Numbered from the stretch's first letter, positions 8,334 to 17,946 are shown. The stretch is DNA of 40,642 bases from Flavobacteriaceae bacterium (GCA_002723075.1 PBNJ01000011.1:45330-85971), one strand, 5' to 3'. Program-made: numbers and translations. The notes: generated by a model not told the origin, from the sequence alone.

Positions 8334-10947
8334 TTTAGGCTATAATAACTTTATCATTTTGATTTCCCTAAATATTTTCTTCATTTTAGGCTGCTCCATT
8401 TTTGTAAATGCTCAAAACTCGCATTGGGAATCAGTAGTACCTCCAGGTGCTAATTGGATGTATACTACTCCAGATTATCAGTTGCCAAATAATTGGAATC
8501 AACAAGGGTTTAATGATTCGTCCTGGTCAGAAGGTCCTTCTGGAATTGGTTATGGTGACGGTGATGATGCTACGATAATAAGTCAAACAATATCTCTATA
8601 CATGCGTAAAGAGTTTCAAATATTTGATATGTCACAAATCAATAGGATAATCTTAGACATTGATTATGACGATGGGTTTGTTGCTTATTTGAATGGTGTA
8701 GAAATTGGACGAAATTTATTAACAGGTCAGCAAATTAGTTATAATGATACTGCTGAAGGTTGGCACGAAGCAAATCTTTACAGAGGATATAGCCCTGATA
8801 GAATTTTTATAGATAGATCTCTGCTACAAAATGGAATAAATTCTCTGTCTGTTCAAGTCCATAATTATTCCGAAGATTCCTCGGATTTAACTGCCTTACC
8901 TGTACTATCTGTTGAGATTATAGGTAGTAACCAAGTATATGACGAAACTCCATTTTGGTTTGAAGAACCCAATCCCGTGCCTAATGAAATAAATTTCCAA
9001 TCATCAAATTTACCAATTGTCATACTCAACACTAATGGCAACGATATACCAACTGAACCTAAAATTCCTGCATCAATCAAAATAATCAAACGTCCTAATG
9101 ATGAAAGAAACTATGTGAGTGACGCAAACAACAATAACTATATTAATTATGATGGGCCTATTCAAATTGAAATTAGAGGTGCATCATCAACCCTATTTTC
9201 AAAGAAACAATATGCTTTTACGACATTTGACGAAGTTGGGGGAAAGAATAATGTAAGTTTATTAGATTTACCCAAAGAGAATGACTGGATATTAAGTGGA
9301 CTTGCCTTTGATACCACATTTATTAGAGACCATGTTAGCTATAAGTTATCTAATTCAATAGGACAGTATACAGCAAGAACTGAATATTGTGAACTAGTCC
9401 TTAACGGAGAATATAAAGGCATTTATATGCTTGTTGAAAAACTTAAAGCAGATGATAGCAGAATTAATATCAAAAAAATTAAAATTGACGATAACACCTT
9501 ACCAAATTTAACTGGGGGGTACATAAGCAAAGCTGACAAGATTGAAGGGGAAGAAATTCTTGCATGGGAAATGCCTAATTATGGTGGTTGGACAACAAAT
9601 TATGCTCATGAACATCCTAGTTATGATGAAATAACTACCCAACAAGATGGGTATATTCAAAATATATTTTTCGAATTAGACGAAAAGTCACTCAATTCTA
9701 ATACTTCTTTTTCAAATGGTTACCCATCCCTAATTGATATTCCCTCATTTGTTGACTTTATGTTATTAAATGAATTGGCCTCTAACCCTGATGCCTACCA
9801 GTTTAGCTCATTTTTTCACAAAGACAGACGAGGAAAGTTAAGAGCTGGGCCTATTTGGGATTTTAACCTTACATACGGTAATGATTTATTTTTTTGGGGA
9901 TTTGATCGTAGTAAGTACGACATTTGGCAGTTTTTGAACGGAAATGTAGGTTCAAAATTTTGGCAAAACCTGTTTAATGATCCCCATTATAATTGTTATT
10001 TATCTAAACGATGGAGCGAGCTAAGTGCTAATGGCCAACCACTTTCTGAAAATAAAATATTTGAACTGATTGATCAAACAGTAACACTAATCTCAGAAGC
10101 TGTTAATAGACAAGAACTACAATGGAACATAGATATAGATTTCACCAACCGAATAAATAACATAAAATCTTTTGTGTCACAGCGTATCACTTGGTTGTCT
10201 TCTCAGCTGAACGACACTAGCTTGTGTGATCAAATAAACACTCCATCATTAGTGATTAGTAAAATCCACTATCACCCTCCACAAAGTGATGATGGAGACT
10301 ATGAATTTATAGAGATTACAAATAATAGTGGTTCAATTATAAACACTACAGGAGTCTATTTTGGTGGGCTAGGAATATCATACCAGTTCCCCCCTGGGTC
10401 ATCAATATTGCCATATCAATCTGTTATATTAGCTAATAATGCAGAAGTATTTTTGTCATTACATGGCTTTTCCCCATATGATGAGTACTCTAGAAAACTT
10501 TCGAATAATAGTGAGGAAATTATTTTACTAGACGGTTTTGGGAACTTAATTGATTATGTCAATTATAATGACGAAGCCCCATGGCCAACAACTGCAGACG
10601 GAGATGGTGCATTTTTATCGCTAAATAATCTTAATAATGACAATAGCATAGCGTCAAGCTGGAGTGCCTCTTTAGACTATAACACATTAAATATGTCAGA
10701 TATTACTGAGAACCAATTGTTTGTGTATCCTAGTTTGTTTACAAAAAATATACATATTAGTCTTACAAATGGAGAAATTATAGAAAAAGTTAAGGTTTAT
10801 GATTTCTCAGGTAAACTAATTTCAACTAAAAGTTCGAATAAAAACAGAGATATTTTGAATTTGAGTAAACTTCCTGCCGGAGTTTACTTTCTTGAGGTTA
10901 ATTCTGACATAAATTCATACTCCAAAAAAATAATTAAATCAAACTAA
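8323..10947 (+). CDS. CotH kinase family protein with lamin-tail domain and T9SS sorting domain
   Basis: The frame opens with TTG at 8323, 11 bases before the end of the GH5 gene; no ATG precedes the signal peptide (hydrophobic to about residue 30, ending NAQ), so TTG with translational coupling is the likely start. Residues about 35-205 form a beta-sandwich ahead of the kinase (DDGFVAYLNGVEIGRN). A CotH domain covers about 225-625, with IRGASSTLFSKKQYAF, the LVLNGEYKGIYMLVEK strand and AGPIWDFNLTYGND containing the metal-binding Asp. A lamin-tail domain follows (about 645-790), then a type A sorting domain (about 800-874). CotH proteins are atypical protein kinases that modify secreted or spore-coat partners. 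The phosphorylation target here is unknown; the flanking multimodular secreted proteins are plausible candidates, but that is inference. Confidence 0.87.
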   Translation: MKTNLGYNNFIILISLNIFFILGCSIFVNAQNSHWESVVPPGANWMYTTPDYQLPNNWNQQGFNDSSWSEGPSGIGYGDGDDATIISQTISLYMRKEFQIFDMSQINRIILDIDYDDGFVAYLNGVEIGRNLLTGQQISYNDTAEGWHEANLYRGYSPDRIFIDRSLLQNGINSLSVQVHNYSEDSSDLTALPVLSVEIIGSNQVYDETPFWFEEPNPVPNEINFQSSNLPIVILNTNGNDIPTEPKIPASIKIIKRPNDERNYVSDANNNNYINYDGPIQIEIRGASSTLFSKKQYAFTTFDEVGGKNNVSLLDLPKENDWILSGLAFDTTFIRDHVSYKLSNSIGQYTARTEYCELVLNGEYKGIYMLVEKLKADDSRINIKKIKIDDNTLPNLTGGYISKADKIEGEEILAWEMPNYGGWTTNYAHEHPSYDEITTQQDGYIQNIFFELDEKSLNSNTSFSNGYPSLIDIPSFVDFMLLNELASNPDAYQFSSFFHKDRRGKLRAGPIWDFNLTYGNDLFFWGFDRSKYDIWQFLNGNVGSKFWQNLFNDPHYNCYLSKRWSELSANGQPLSENKIFELIDQTVTLISEAVNRQELQWNIDIDFTNRINNIKSFVSQRITWLSSQLNDTSLCDQINTPSLVISKIHYHPPQSDDGDYEFIEITNNSGSIINTTGVYFGGLGISYQFPPGSSILPYQSVILANNAEVFLSLHGFSPYDEYSRKLSNNSEEIILLDGFGNLIDYVNYNDEAPWPTTADGDGAFLSLNNLNNDNSIASSWSASLDYNTLNMSDITENQLFVYPSLFTKNIHISLTNGEIIEKVKVYDFSGKLISTKSSNKNRDILNLSKLPAGVYFLEVNSDINSYSKKIIKSN

Positions 10948-10950
10948 TTT

Positions 10951-13900
10951 TTGAAACATAGTTTCTTCCTGAGCAAGCTTTTTAATGCTCTGTTAATATT
11001 ATTTGTAATAACATCACCAATTTTTGCTCAAACTGGTCATATTATTTGGCAAGATGATTTTAATAGTTTAAATACATCTATATGGAACATTGATGAGGGA
11101 GATGGCTGCGATGAAAACCTTTGTGGGTGGGGTAATCAAGAATTGCAATCATATTCAAATGATAATGTATACATAGAAGAAATTCCGGGAGAACCAGGCA
11201 ATTATGCTCTAGTTCTTGAAGCACGCAAAGAAAATTCTGGGAATAGTTCATTTACTTCTGGTAAGGTCACAACCAAAAACAACCTTGCAGTAAAGTATGG
11301 TATGATCGAATTTAGAATCAAAGTGCCCGATGATTTATCAAAAGGGCTATGGCCAGCGGCATGGCTACTTGGAACAAACCAAGTAGCGGATGGGTGGCCC
11401 TACTGCGGCGAAATCGATATGATGGAAATGGGACATAATACTTCCTTTCGCAACGAACAAGAATTTCCTGAGGCAAATGAAAACAACTTAGTAGCTGCAA
11501 ATTTGATTTTTTATGATGATGATGCATGCGCTGATAATAACCAAAATTGTGCTGCGAGTATTTCTTTTGACAAATATTACAATCAACCCTATCATACTTC
11601 TGAAATACTAACCGATCGTTTTATGATTTATAGAATGTATTGGGATGAGGAACAAATCCGACTCACTGTTGATGACAATGGCAATGTTCAAAATTTATAT
11701 ACTGGTCCTTTCCCCATTAGTGAGAAATCCTCTGCTTTTACCAAGCCATTTTACCTTCTTCTCAATTTAGCCGTAGGCGGAAACTTTACAGATTCAAGCA
11801 ACTCATCGCAAGTCACCGCCGACCTTCCAGGAAAAATGTATATCGACTATGTTCGAATTAAAAAGTGGAATGGTAGAGGTAAAGTGTTTGGTGTAGACCA
11901 AGTAATGGCAAATGCAGGCGCCAATAAAACTATTTCAAATGGGGAGTTAGTGACTTTGGATGCCTCCGGAAGTTATGGTCCAATTACCACTTATGAATGG
12001 TCATTAGATGGAAGGGTGGTTGCAACATCCAAAACACATGAGATTACTCTAGATACGGGAACGCATGTATTTAACCTTATCGTAAAAGACGCACAAGGTA
12101 ATACTAGCCAGGATACACTTAAAGTGATCGTTGGCAACAATGAAATTGGAAAAGTTATTTGGGAAGATAATTTCGAAAGTTTTAATCCAGACTATTGGAA
12201 TATCGATATTGGTGATGGTTGTGAAGAAGACCTTTGCGGTTGGGGAAATCAAGAGTTGCAAAGCTATCAAGAGAAAAACGTATACATTGAAGAAATCGAT
12301 AATGAGCCTGGAAATTATGCACTTGTTTTAGAAGCAAAAAAAGAATCTGTTGGCAACAGTGAGTTTACATCTGGAAAGGTTACAACCGAAAATAAGGTTG
12401 CCATAAAATATGGTGTAGTTGAAGTACGTATGAAATCTCCAAATGTTGCTAACGGACTTTGGCCAGCAGCATGGTTATTAGGCATTAACCATCGCGAAGT
12501 GGGATGGCCTTACTGTGGGGAAATTGATATGATGGAAATGGGGCATACTGCCAGTGAGAGACAAGCTGAAGGCTTTTCAGGTTCTGCAAATAATTTTGTT
12601 CGTGCCAACCTGTTATGGTATACCAGTGCTGCTTGTGACATTGATAATCCAACTTGTGCGGCAAGTATTGCTTTTGACAAATACTATACAACTCCATATA
12701 CCCCAAGTTCACCACTCAATAACCGCTTTGTAACTTATCGAATGTACTGGAATGAAAGTCAAATTCGATTGACCGTTGTTGATGGTAACAACGAACACGA
12801 TTTATATACCAATCCGTTTCCTATTGGCCCTAATGAGGAGGCCTTTACAAAACCCTATTATTTCTTGCTTAATTTGGCGGTAGGCGGAAGCTTTACTGGT
12901 TTTTATGATGCTGATGACATAAGCGCACCACTGCCTGGCAAACTCTATATCGATTATGTTCGGGTTAAAGAATGGAATGGACAAGGAGAAGTCTCTTTTT
13001 CAGGTGGCTCTGTTTTGGCAAATGCAGGAAAAGATATCGTAAAAGAAGACTTGAACCAAGATGGGATTGAGACAGTAACCCTAAACAGCTCATCAAGCTA
13101 TGGATCTATTGTTTCTTATGAGTGGAGTGAAAATGGCGTCGTGCTTTCACAAGATCCCATCGCCGAACTCACCCTGTCCACTGGCGTGCATAACATTCAA
13201 CTTAAAGTTGAAGACGATCAGGGCAATGTGTCTGCAGATTATGCCAAAATTGACATTCGAGAATTGATATGGCAAGATAATTTTGATACGTTTGATACAG
13301 AAATATGGGTTCCTGAAGAAGGCGATGGATGCCCTGAACTATGCGGATGGGGAAATCAGGAATTGCAAAGCTACAGTGCGGATAATATTTTCATTAAACC
13401 CATAGATAATGAAGACAACAACAACGCCCTAGTGATTGAAGCACGAAGTGAAAACCAAAATGGAAAAGCATTTACTTCAGGACGTGTAAAAACGGAAGGA
13501 AATTTATCCGTGAAATACGGCTTAGTGGAAACCAGAATTAAAGTGCCTTATGATTTGTCAACGGGTCTATGGCCTGCTTTTTGGCTTTTGGGTAACAACT
13601 TATCTGAGGTAGGTTGGCCACGATCTGGTGAGATTGACATGATGGAAATGGGCTACAAAAACCAATCGCTTTACGATGAAGGCTTTGAAGGCGCAACTGA
13701 AAATGATGTCGTTGGTGGAAATATCATTTTTTATTCGGATGATTCTTGCTCTGGCGATAACCAAAACTGCGCTGCAAGCATTGCTTACGATAAATACTAC
13801 ACCAAACCTTACAGGTCATCTACCACACTGACCAATCGCTTTTTAACTTATAGAATGTATTGGGACCCCAACGAAATTCGATTGACTGTTTTGGATAGAT

Positions 13901-16900
13901 GTCAAGAGTACGATTTCTACACAGGTCCCTTTCCTATTGGAGGCGATGCTGAAGAGTTTCACTTGCCTTTTTTCTTTGTGATGAATCTAGCTGTTGGTGG
14001 AAACTTCACAGACGCTTTACAAAACAGTCAGGTTACTGCAGATTTGCCAGGAGAAATGCTTATCGATTATGTCAGAGTATTTAAATGGAATGGCTATGGT
14101 GAAGTGGGTTTTGGAGATGGTCCCATTGCTAATGCAGGACCTGATATTTTTCAGTTGGATGAAGATAAAGATGGGAAAGAGCTCGTTTATCTCGATGGCT
14201 CTTCAAGCACTCACCATAACGGAGAAATTAGTTCATCTCAATGGACGATTGATGGAGATGTTATCGGCACAAATCTCCTTGTGTCAACTGAACTTGAAAG
14301 AGGGGTCTATATCGCAACCCTGACCGTCACCGACACGGAGGGTAGACAAGCAAGCGATGAGGTACTCATCACGATCAGCAGCGGAGGTTTATCGCCTATT
14401 GCCAATGCAGGTGTCGATCTAATTGTAGAAGACGATGACGGGGATGACATTGCGAGTGTAACCTTAGATGGCTCTTTATCCGAAGAGGTTGCTTCTCCGA
14501 TTGTGAGCTATAACTGGACTGAAAACGATACTGTAATAGCAACCGGTATCAATCCAACTGTACTGCTTTCGACTGGCGCACATGTCATAACCTTAGAAGT
14601 AACGGATGAAGACAACGGTTCTGGTAGAGACGAGGTAGTGATTACGGTCATTGACCCAGACAACAACAAGCCAGTTGCCGTGGCAGGTGATGATCAAATC
14701 ATCAATGATGATGATAATGATGATCTTGTTGAGGTTTCTTTTGATGGATCAAATAGTACTGATTCTGATGGGGTAATTGAAAATTATAGTTGGAAAGCTA
14801 ATGGAGTGGTCTTTTCAAAACAAGATATTTTTATTGCTTCGTTTTCTACAGGAATTTATACAATTGAGCTCACGGTCACTGATGACGACGGAGACAAAGG
14901 TGTCGATCAATTTGTCCTCACAATTGTTGATCCTGACAACAATCAACCATTAGCTAACGCTGGTTCCGACATTTTTGGAATAGATGCGGATCTGGATGGT
15001 GAAAAACTCATTCTTCTTAATGGCTCAGGAAGTATAGATGATGATGGAGAAATTGTGTCTTATTCATGGTATATTGATAACATACTTATTGGGACAGAAG
15101 TAGAAATCAACAAAGCTTTTTCATTAGGTCAACACTTAGTTACCCTCGAAGTCACCGACGACGATGGTGTTAATGATACAGATGAAATTTCCGTGATTAT
15201 AAATCAATTACCAACTGCTGATGCAGGGGAAGATTTAGTAATTGAAGACGTAGATTCAAACGGCAGTGAACAAGTGGTATTGGATGCATCCAACAGCATT
15301 GACCCCGATGGAGAATTGGTCAACTATCTTTGGTCTGTAGCTGGTACAGATATTGGAAGTGGAGAAACCCTAAACAAAACCTTTAATATTGGGGCTCATA
15401 AAGTTATACTTAATGTAATAGATAATTTTGGTTCTACCGCTATGGATTCACTAACAGTATTTGTTGCGCGCTTAGATAACACTGCTCCCATCGCTGATGC
15501 TGGAGAGGATATTGAAAGTTATGCCAATGAGGGATTAGATCGACTGACCATTCAACTAGACGGATCGTCCAGTAGCGACTCTGATGGAACTATTCACTCA
15601 TACCGATGGATGAAAGACAATGAAGTAATTGCAACTATAAGTAACCCGACCATAACTTTTTCAGTTGGCGTACACGAATTACAACTAGAGGTTACCGATA
15701 ATGAGGGAGCAAAGGCCTATGATTCTGTCGTTATAACTGCTCTAGAAAAAATAAATATTGCTTTTCAAAAGCCAGTAACTACAAGTAGTGTCGAAGATAC
15801 ATATACTGGTAATTTGGCCGTAGATGGTGATTATGAAACCCGTTGGTCGAGCTTATTTGAAGATCCGCAGTGGCTAACAATCGATTTACAGGGCATATAT
15901 GCCGTTGATAATATTCATCTATTTTGGGAAACCGCATCTGCCCTAGCTTATGAGATTGAAATCTCGACAGATAATACCAACTGGACAACATTGGCAAGTA
16001 TTTCTTCAGGTCGTGGGGAGAACGAGGAACATATTGTAAATGGACAAGGGCGGTTTTTAAAATTATACTTTACAAAAAGAAACACAGAGTATGGTTATAG
16101 TTTATTTGAAGTGGAAGTATATGGAGAGCCCTTAGACAGTGAGCCCGATACAGAAGCTCCAAATAATTTAAGTGTAAGTCTAGATTCAACTACACAAAAT
16201 TCTGCTAGTTTCTTGCTAAGAGCAGAAGATAATTCTGGAATCGTCATATTTAGTGTTATGCAAAATAATACCACAGAGACGTTTATCGGAACCTCGGGGG
16301 TTGAAACGATTGCCACAGTTGATGGGCTTACTCCCAATACAACCTATGAGTTTACCATTGGCGTAAAAGATCAAAGTGATAATATTTCTAGTGAAACCAA
16401 AATCATCTCTGTAACAACAACTGAGGAAGTTGAAAACACCGCCTGTAGCGGAGAATCTGATATTGCCACCCAAGGGTCTTTTGAGGTTGGCTATACATAT
16501 CGCTTTGAGACTTATGGTACTGATGTGATTATTGAATTTGAATTATTGGATGACAAAGATGACTTGAATGCTTATCTTTGGAAAGAATCTCCTTTTACTG
16601 AAACTAGCATGACCTATGTTGAAGGGCGGCGATTCAGAGCTGTTCTTACAAACCAAACTGATGGAGAATCATTGAGCTATGCCTGTAAGTTTGCTTTTCG
16701 AGGCGGATTGGCAGTTACAGATTATTTTTCTTATACCGTAGGTGATCATTGCTCAGGTCATGTTGATAATCCAGATGACGATCAGGATGGCATTTCCAAT
16801 GATGTAGATCAGTGCCCAAATACCCCAGCAGGGTCTGTAGTCGATGCGTTTGGATGTGTGATTACCGATACGGAAAACGATAGTGATAATGACGGTATTC

Positions 16901-17220
16901 ACGATGATATTGATGAGTGTCCAGAAACACTTTCCGATACTACAGTTAATGAAGTTGGATGTGAAATCGAAGTTTTAAATGAAATCAACTTTTATCCCAA
17001 CCCGACAAGTGGTATTATTGTTTTTAGTATCGGTGGAGAAGATCAGGGTGTTTATGTTTCTGTTTTTGATATTCGCGGAAAGCGAATGTTGATTCAATTC
17101 CACACTCTTGTATCGTCAAGGATAACAGAACTGGATTTAGGTAATCTATCTAAAGGAGTGTATTTTGTTCAAATTGATGGGGAAACTACACAAAAGAAAG
17201 TGAAGATTGTCAAGCTCTAG
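10951..17220 (+). CDS. Giant secreted protein with three GH16 laminarinase domains, PKD repeats and T9SS sorting domain
   Basis: This 2089-residue protein starts at a TTG three bases after the CotH stop and has a signal peptide ending at FAQ (about residue 27). Three GH16 domains lie at about 30-310, 401-680 and 771-1052. Each has GWGNQELQSY near its start and an intact GEIDMMEMG catalytic motif. PKD-like domains lie between them (about 320-396 and 689-769), and six more follow at about 1060-1600. Then come a discoidin/F5-8C domain (1602-1728), FN3 (1733-1828), an unassigned segment (1832-1930), acidic thrombospondin type 3 calcium-binding repeats (1932-2008) and a type A sorting domain (2011-2089). 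The likely role is surface or secreted endo-cleavage of beta-1,3-glucan (laminarin). The three catalytic copies are clearly related, which points to internal duplication. Confidence 0.9.
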   Translation: MKHSFFLSKLFNALLILFVITSPIFAQTGHIIWQDDFNSLNTSIWNIDEGDGCDENLCGWGNQELQSYSNDNVYIEEIPGEPGNYALVLEARKENSGNSSFTSGKVTTKNNLAVKYGMIEFRIKVPDDLSKGLWPAAWLLGTNQVADGWPYCGEIDMMEMGHNTSFRNEQEFPEANENNLVAANLIFYDDDACADNNQNCAASISFDKYYNQPYHTSEILTDRFMIYRMYWDEEQIRLTVDDNGNVQNLYTGPFPISEKSSAFTKPFYLLLNLAVGGNFTDSSNSSQVTADLPGKMYIDYVRIKKWNGRGKVFGVDQVMANAGANKTISNGELVTLDASGSYGPITTYEWSLDGRVVATSKTHEITLDTGTHVFNLIVKDAQGNTSQDTLKVIVGNNEIGKVIWEDNFESFNPDYWNIDIGDGCEEDLCGWGNQELQSYQEKNVYIEEIDNEPGNYALVLEAKKESVGNSEFTSGKVTTENKVAIKYGVVEVRMKSPNVANGLWPAAWLLGINHREVGWPYCGEIDMMEMGHTASERQAEGFSGSANNFVRANLLWYTSAACDIDNPTCAASIAFDKYYTTPYTPSSPLNNRFVTYRMYWNESQIRLTVVDGNNEHDLYTNPFPIGPNEEAFTKPYYFLLNLAVGGSFTGFYDADDISAPLPGKLYIDYVRVKEWNGQGEVSFSGGSVLANAGKDIVKEDLNQDGIETVTLNSSSSYGSIVSYEWSENGVVLSQDPIAELTLSTGVHNIQLKVEDDQGNVSADYAKIDIRELIWQDNFDTFDTEIWVPEEGDGCPELCGWGNQELQSYSADNIFIKPIDNEDNNNALVIEARSENQNGKAFTSGRVKTEGNLSVKYGLVETRIKVPYDLSTGLWPAFWLLGNNLSEVGWPRSGEIDMMEMGYKNQSLYDEGFEGATENDVVGGNIIFYSDDSCSGDNQNCAASIAYDKYYTKPYRSSTTLTNRFLTYRMYWDPNEIRLTVLDRCQEYDFYTGPFPIGGDAEEFHLPFFFVMNLAVGGNFTDALQNSQVTADLPGEMLIDYVRVFKWNGYGEVGFGDGPIANAGPDIFQLDEDKDGKELVYLDGSSSTHHNGEISSSQWTIDGDVIGTNLLVSTELERGVYIATLTVTDTEGRQASDEVLITISSGGLSPIANAGVDLIVEDDDGDDIASVTLDGSLSEEVASPIVSYNWTENDTVIATGINPTVLLSTGAHVITLEVTDEDNGSGRDEVVITVIDPDNNKPVAVAGDDQIINDDDNDDLVEVSFDGSNSTDSDGVIENYSWKANGVVFSKQDIFIASFSTGIYTIELTVTDDDGDKGVDQFVLTIVDPDNNQPLANAGSDIFGIDADLDGEKLILLNGSGSIDDDGEIVSYSWYIDNILIGTEVEINKAFSLGQHLVTLEVTDDDGVNDTDEISVIINQLPTADAGEDLVIEDVDSNGSEQVVLDASNSIDPDGELVNYLWSVAGTDIGSGETLNKTFNIGAHKVILNVIDNFGSTAMDSLTVFVARLDNTAPIADAGEDIESYANEGLDRLTIQLDGSSSSDSDGTIHSYRWMKDNEVIATISNPTITFSVGVHELQLEVTDNEGAKAYDSVVITALEKINIAFQKPVTTSSVEDTYTGNLAVDGDYETRWSSLFEDPQWLTIDLQGIYAVDNIHLFWETASALAYEIEISTDNTNWTTLASISSGRGENEEHIVNGQGRFLKLYFTKRNTEYGYSLFEVEVYGEPLDSEPDTEAPNNLSVSLDSTTQNSASFLLRAEDNSGIVIFSVMQNNTTETFIGTSGVETIATVDGLTPNTTYEFTIGVKDQSDNISSETKIISVTTTEEVENTACSGESDIATQGSFEVGYTYRFETYGTDVIIEFELLDDKDDLNAYLWKESPFTETSMTYVEGRRFRAVLTNQTDGESLSYACKFAFRGGLAVTDYFSYTVGDHCSGHVDNPDDDQDGISNDVDQCPNTPAGSVVDAFGCVITDTENDSDNDGIHDDIDECPETLSDTTVNEVGCEIEVLNEINFYPNPTSGIIVFSIGGEDQGVYVSVFDIRGKRMLIQFHTLVSSRITELDLGNLSKGVYFVQIDGETTQKKVKIVKL

Positions 17221-17228
17221 CCACCAAG

Positions 17229-17300
17229 TAGCCCCGCCAGGAATCGAACCTGGATCTAAAGTTTAGGAAACTTCTATTCTATCCGTTGAACTACGGGGCT
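17229..17300 (-). tRNA. tRNA-Arg (anticodon CCU)
   Basis: On the - strand the sequence folds into a complete 72-nt cloverleaf. The acceptor stem AGCCCCG/CGGGGCT is fully paired, with A as discriminator. The D arm contains GG. The anticodon stem GAAGT/ACTTT holds loop TTCCTAA with anticodon CCU. The T arm is CCAGG-TTCGATT-CCTGG. CCA is not encoded. The 5' end overlaps the last two bases of the upstream cruF stop codon, so it is probably transcribed as the tail of the carotenoid operon. Its 3' end faces the end of the PUL, 8 bases away. Confidence 0.95.
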
Positions 17301-17946
17301 ATTGCAGGGCAAATACCCCAAAAAATAAAAAGTGAACCAGCACAAGATGTGCTGAAAAGGTGTATTCTTTTTCGCGAATCCAATACTGTACCCCCAACTG
17401 AATGGGCAAAGCAACCAAAAACCATCCGATATAATTTGACAGCGGTGCTACATGTTCTGTAAACGTCCAATAATCGAAAATAGGTGCAACGGGCTCAATC
17501 ACCAAATCGATAAGAACCATTAGGACTGCACCAGAGATGGCAGCAAAGGTTTTATTGTTTTTCCATAACGCTTCTCCAATTGCTCCTGTGATAAAACTCA
17601 GCATAACCCAATTAGCACCAATTAGAATGGGAACACCTAGAATTTTAACCCCAAGGTTTTCGCCATACGAATACGACCCAAAAATCAACCCAAAGTTAAC
17701 GCCTAAAATCTCAACCAGCATCCCAAGACTGAAGGCCAAAATCGCAGCCCATGCCGTACGACGATCGGGGTTTTTAAGGTTGACAAACAACAACGCAAGA
17801 GTAAAAAACAAATTAATGGGCGTGGTTTGTAAAAAGAACTCTCTGTTACCATACAAAATTCCCAAGGCACCACTGATATGAAACAACCAAATCATCGCCA
17901 CAGAAATTTGTGTGGTACGCTCTTTTGGAATAAAAAGATGTATCAT
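17299..17946 (-). CDS. cruF: Carotenoid biosynthesis membrane protein, CruF-type 1',2'-hydratase
   Basis: This 215-residue protein has about seven hydrophobic segments and conserved polar motifs typical of the CruF/carotenoid biosynthesis (DUF422) family. Examples are MLVEILGVNFGLIFGSYSYG, the GVPILIGANWVML helix and the VLIDLVIEPVAP motif. CruF adds water across the 1',2' double bond of the acyclic psi end of carotenoids such as gamma-carotene, giving a tertiary hydroxyl group. Its start codon overlaps the crtD stop by one base (TAATG arrangement), so translation is coupled. Its TAG stop overlaps the tRNA-Arg 5' end. With crtD and the crtA-like gene it forms the psi-end modification set of myxol/saproxanthin-type carotenoids. 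Substrate is inferred from the gene set. Confidence 0.87.
   Translation of the reverse strand: MIHLFIPKERTTQISVAMIWLFHISGALGILYGNREFFLQTTPINLFFTLALLFVNLKNPDRRTAWAAILAFSLGMLVEILGVNFGLIFGSYSYGENLGVKILGVPILIGANWVMLSFITGAIGEALWKNNKTFAAISGAVLMVLIDLVIEPVAPIFDYWTFTEHVAPLSNYIGWFLVALPIQLGVQYWIREKEYTFSAHLVLVHFLFFGVFALQ

Noticed and set aside
12049-14323. Antisense and alternate-frame ORFs of 60-110 codons within the GH16 repeats
   Set aside because: They lie inside a long frame with clear domains, recur at matching places in the duplicated GH16 copies, and have no protein-like features.
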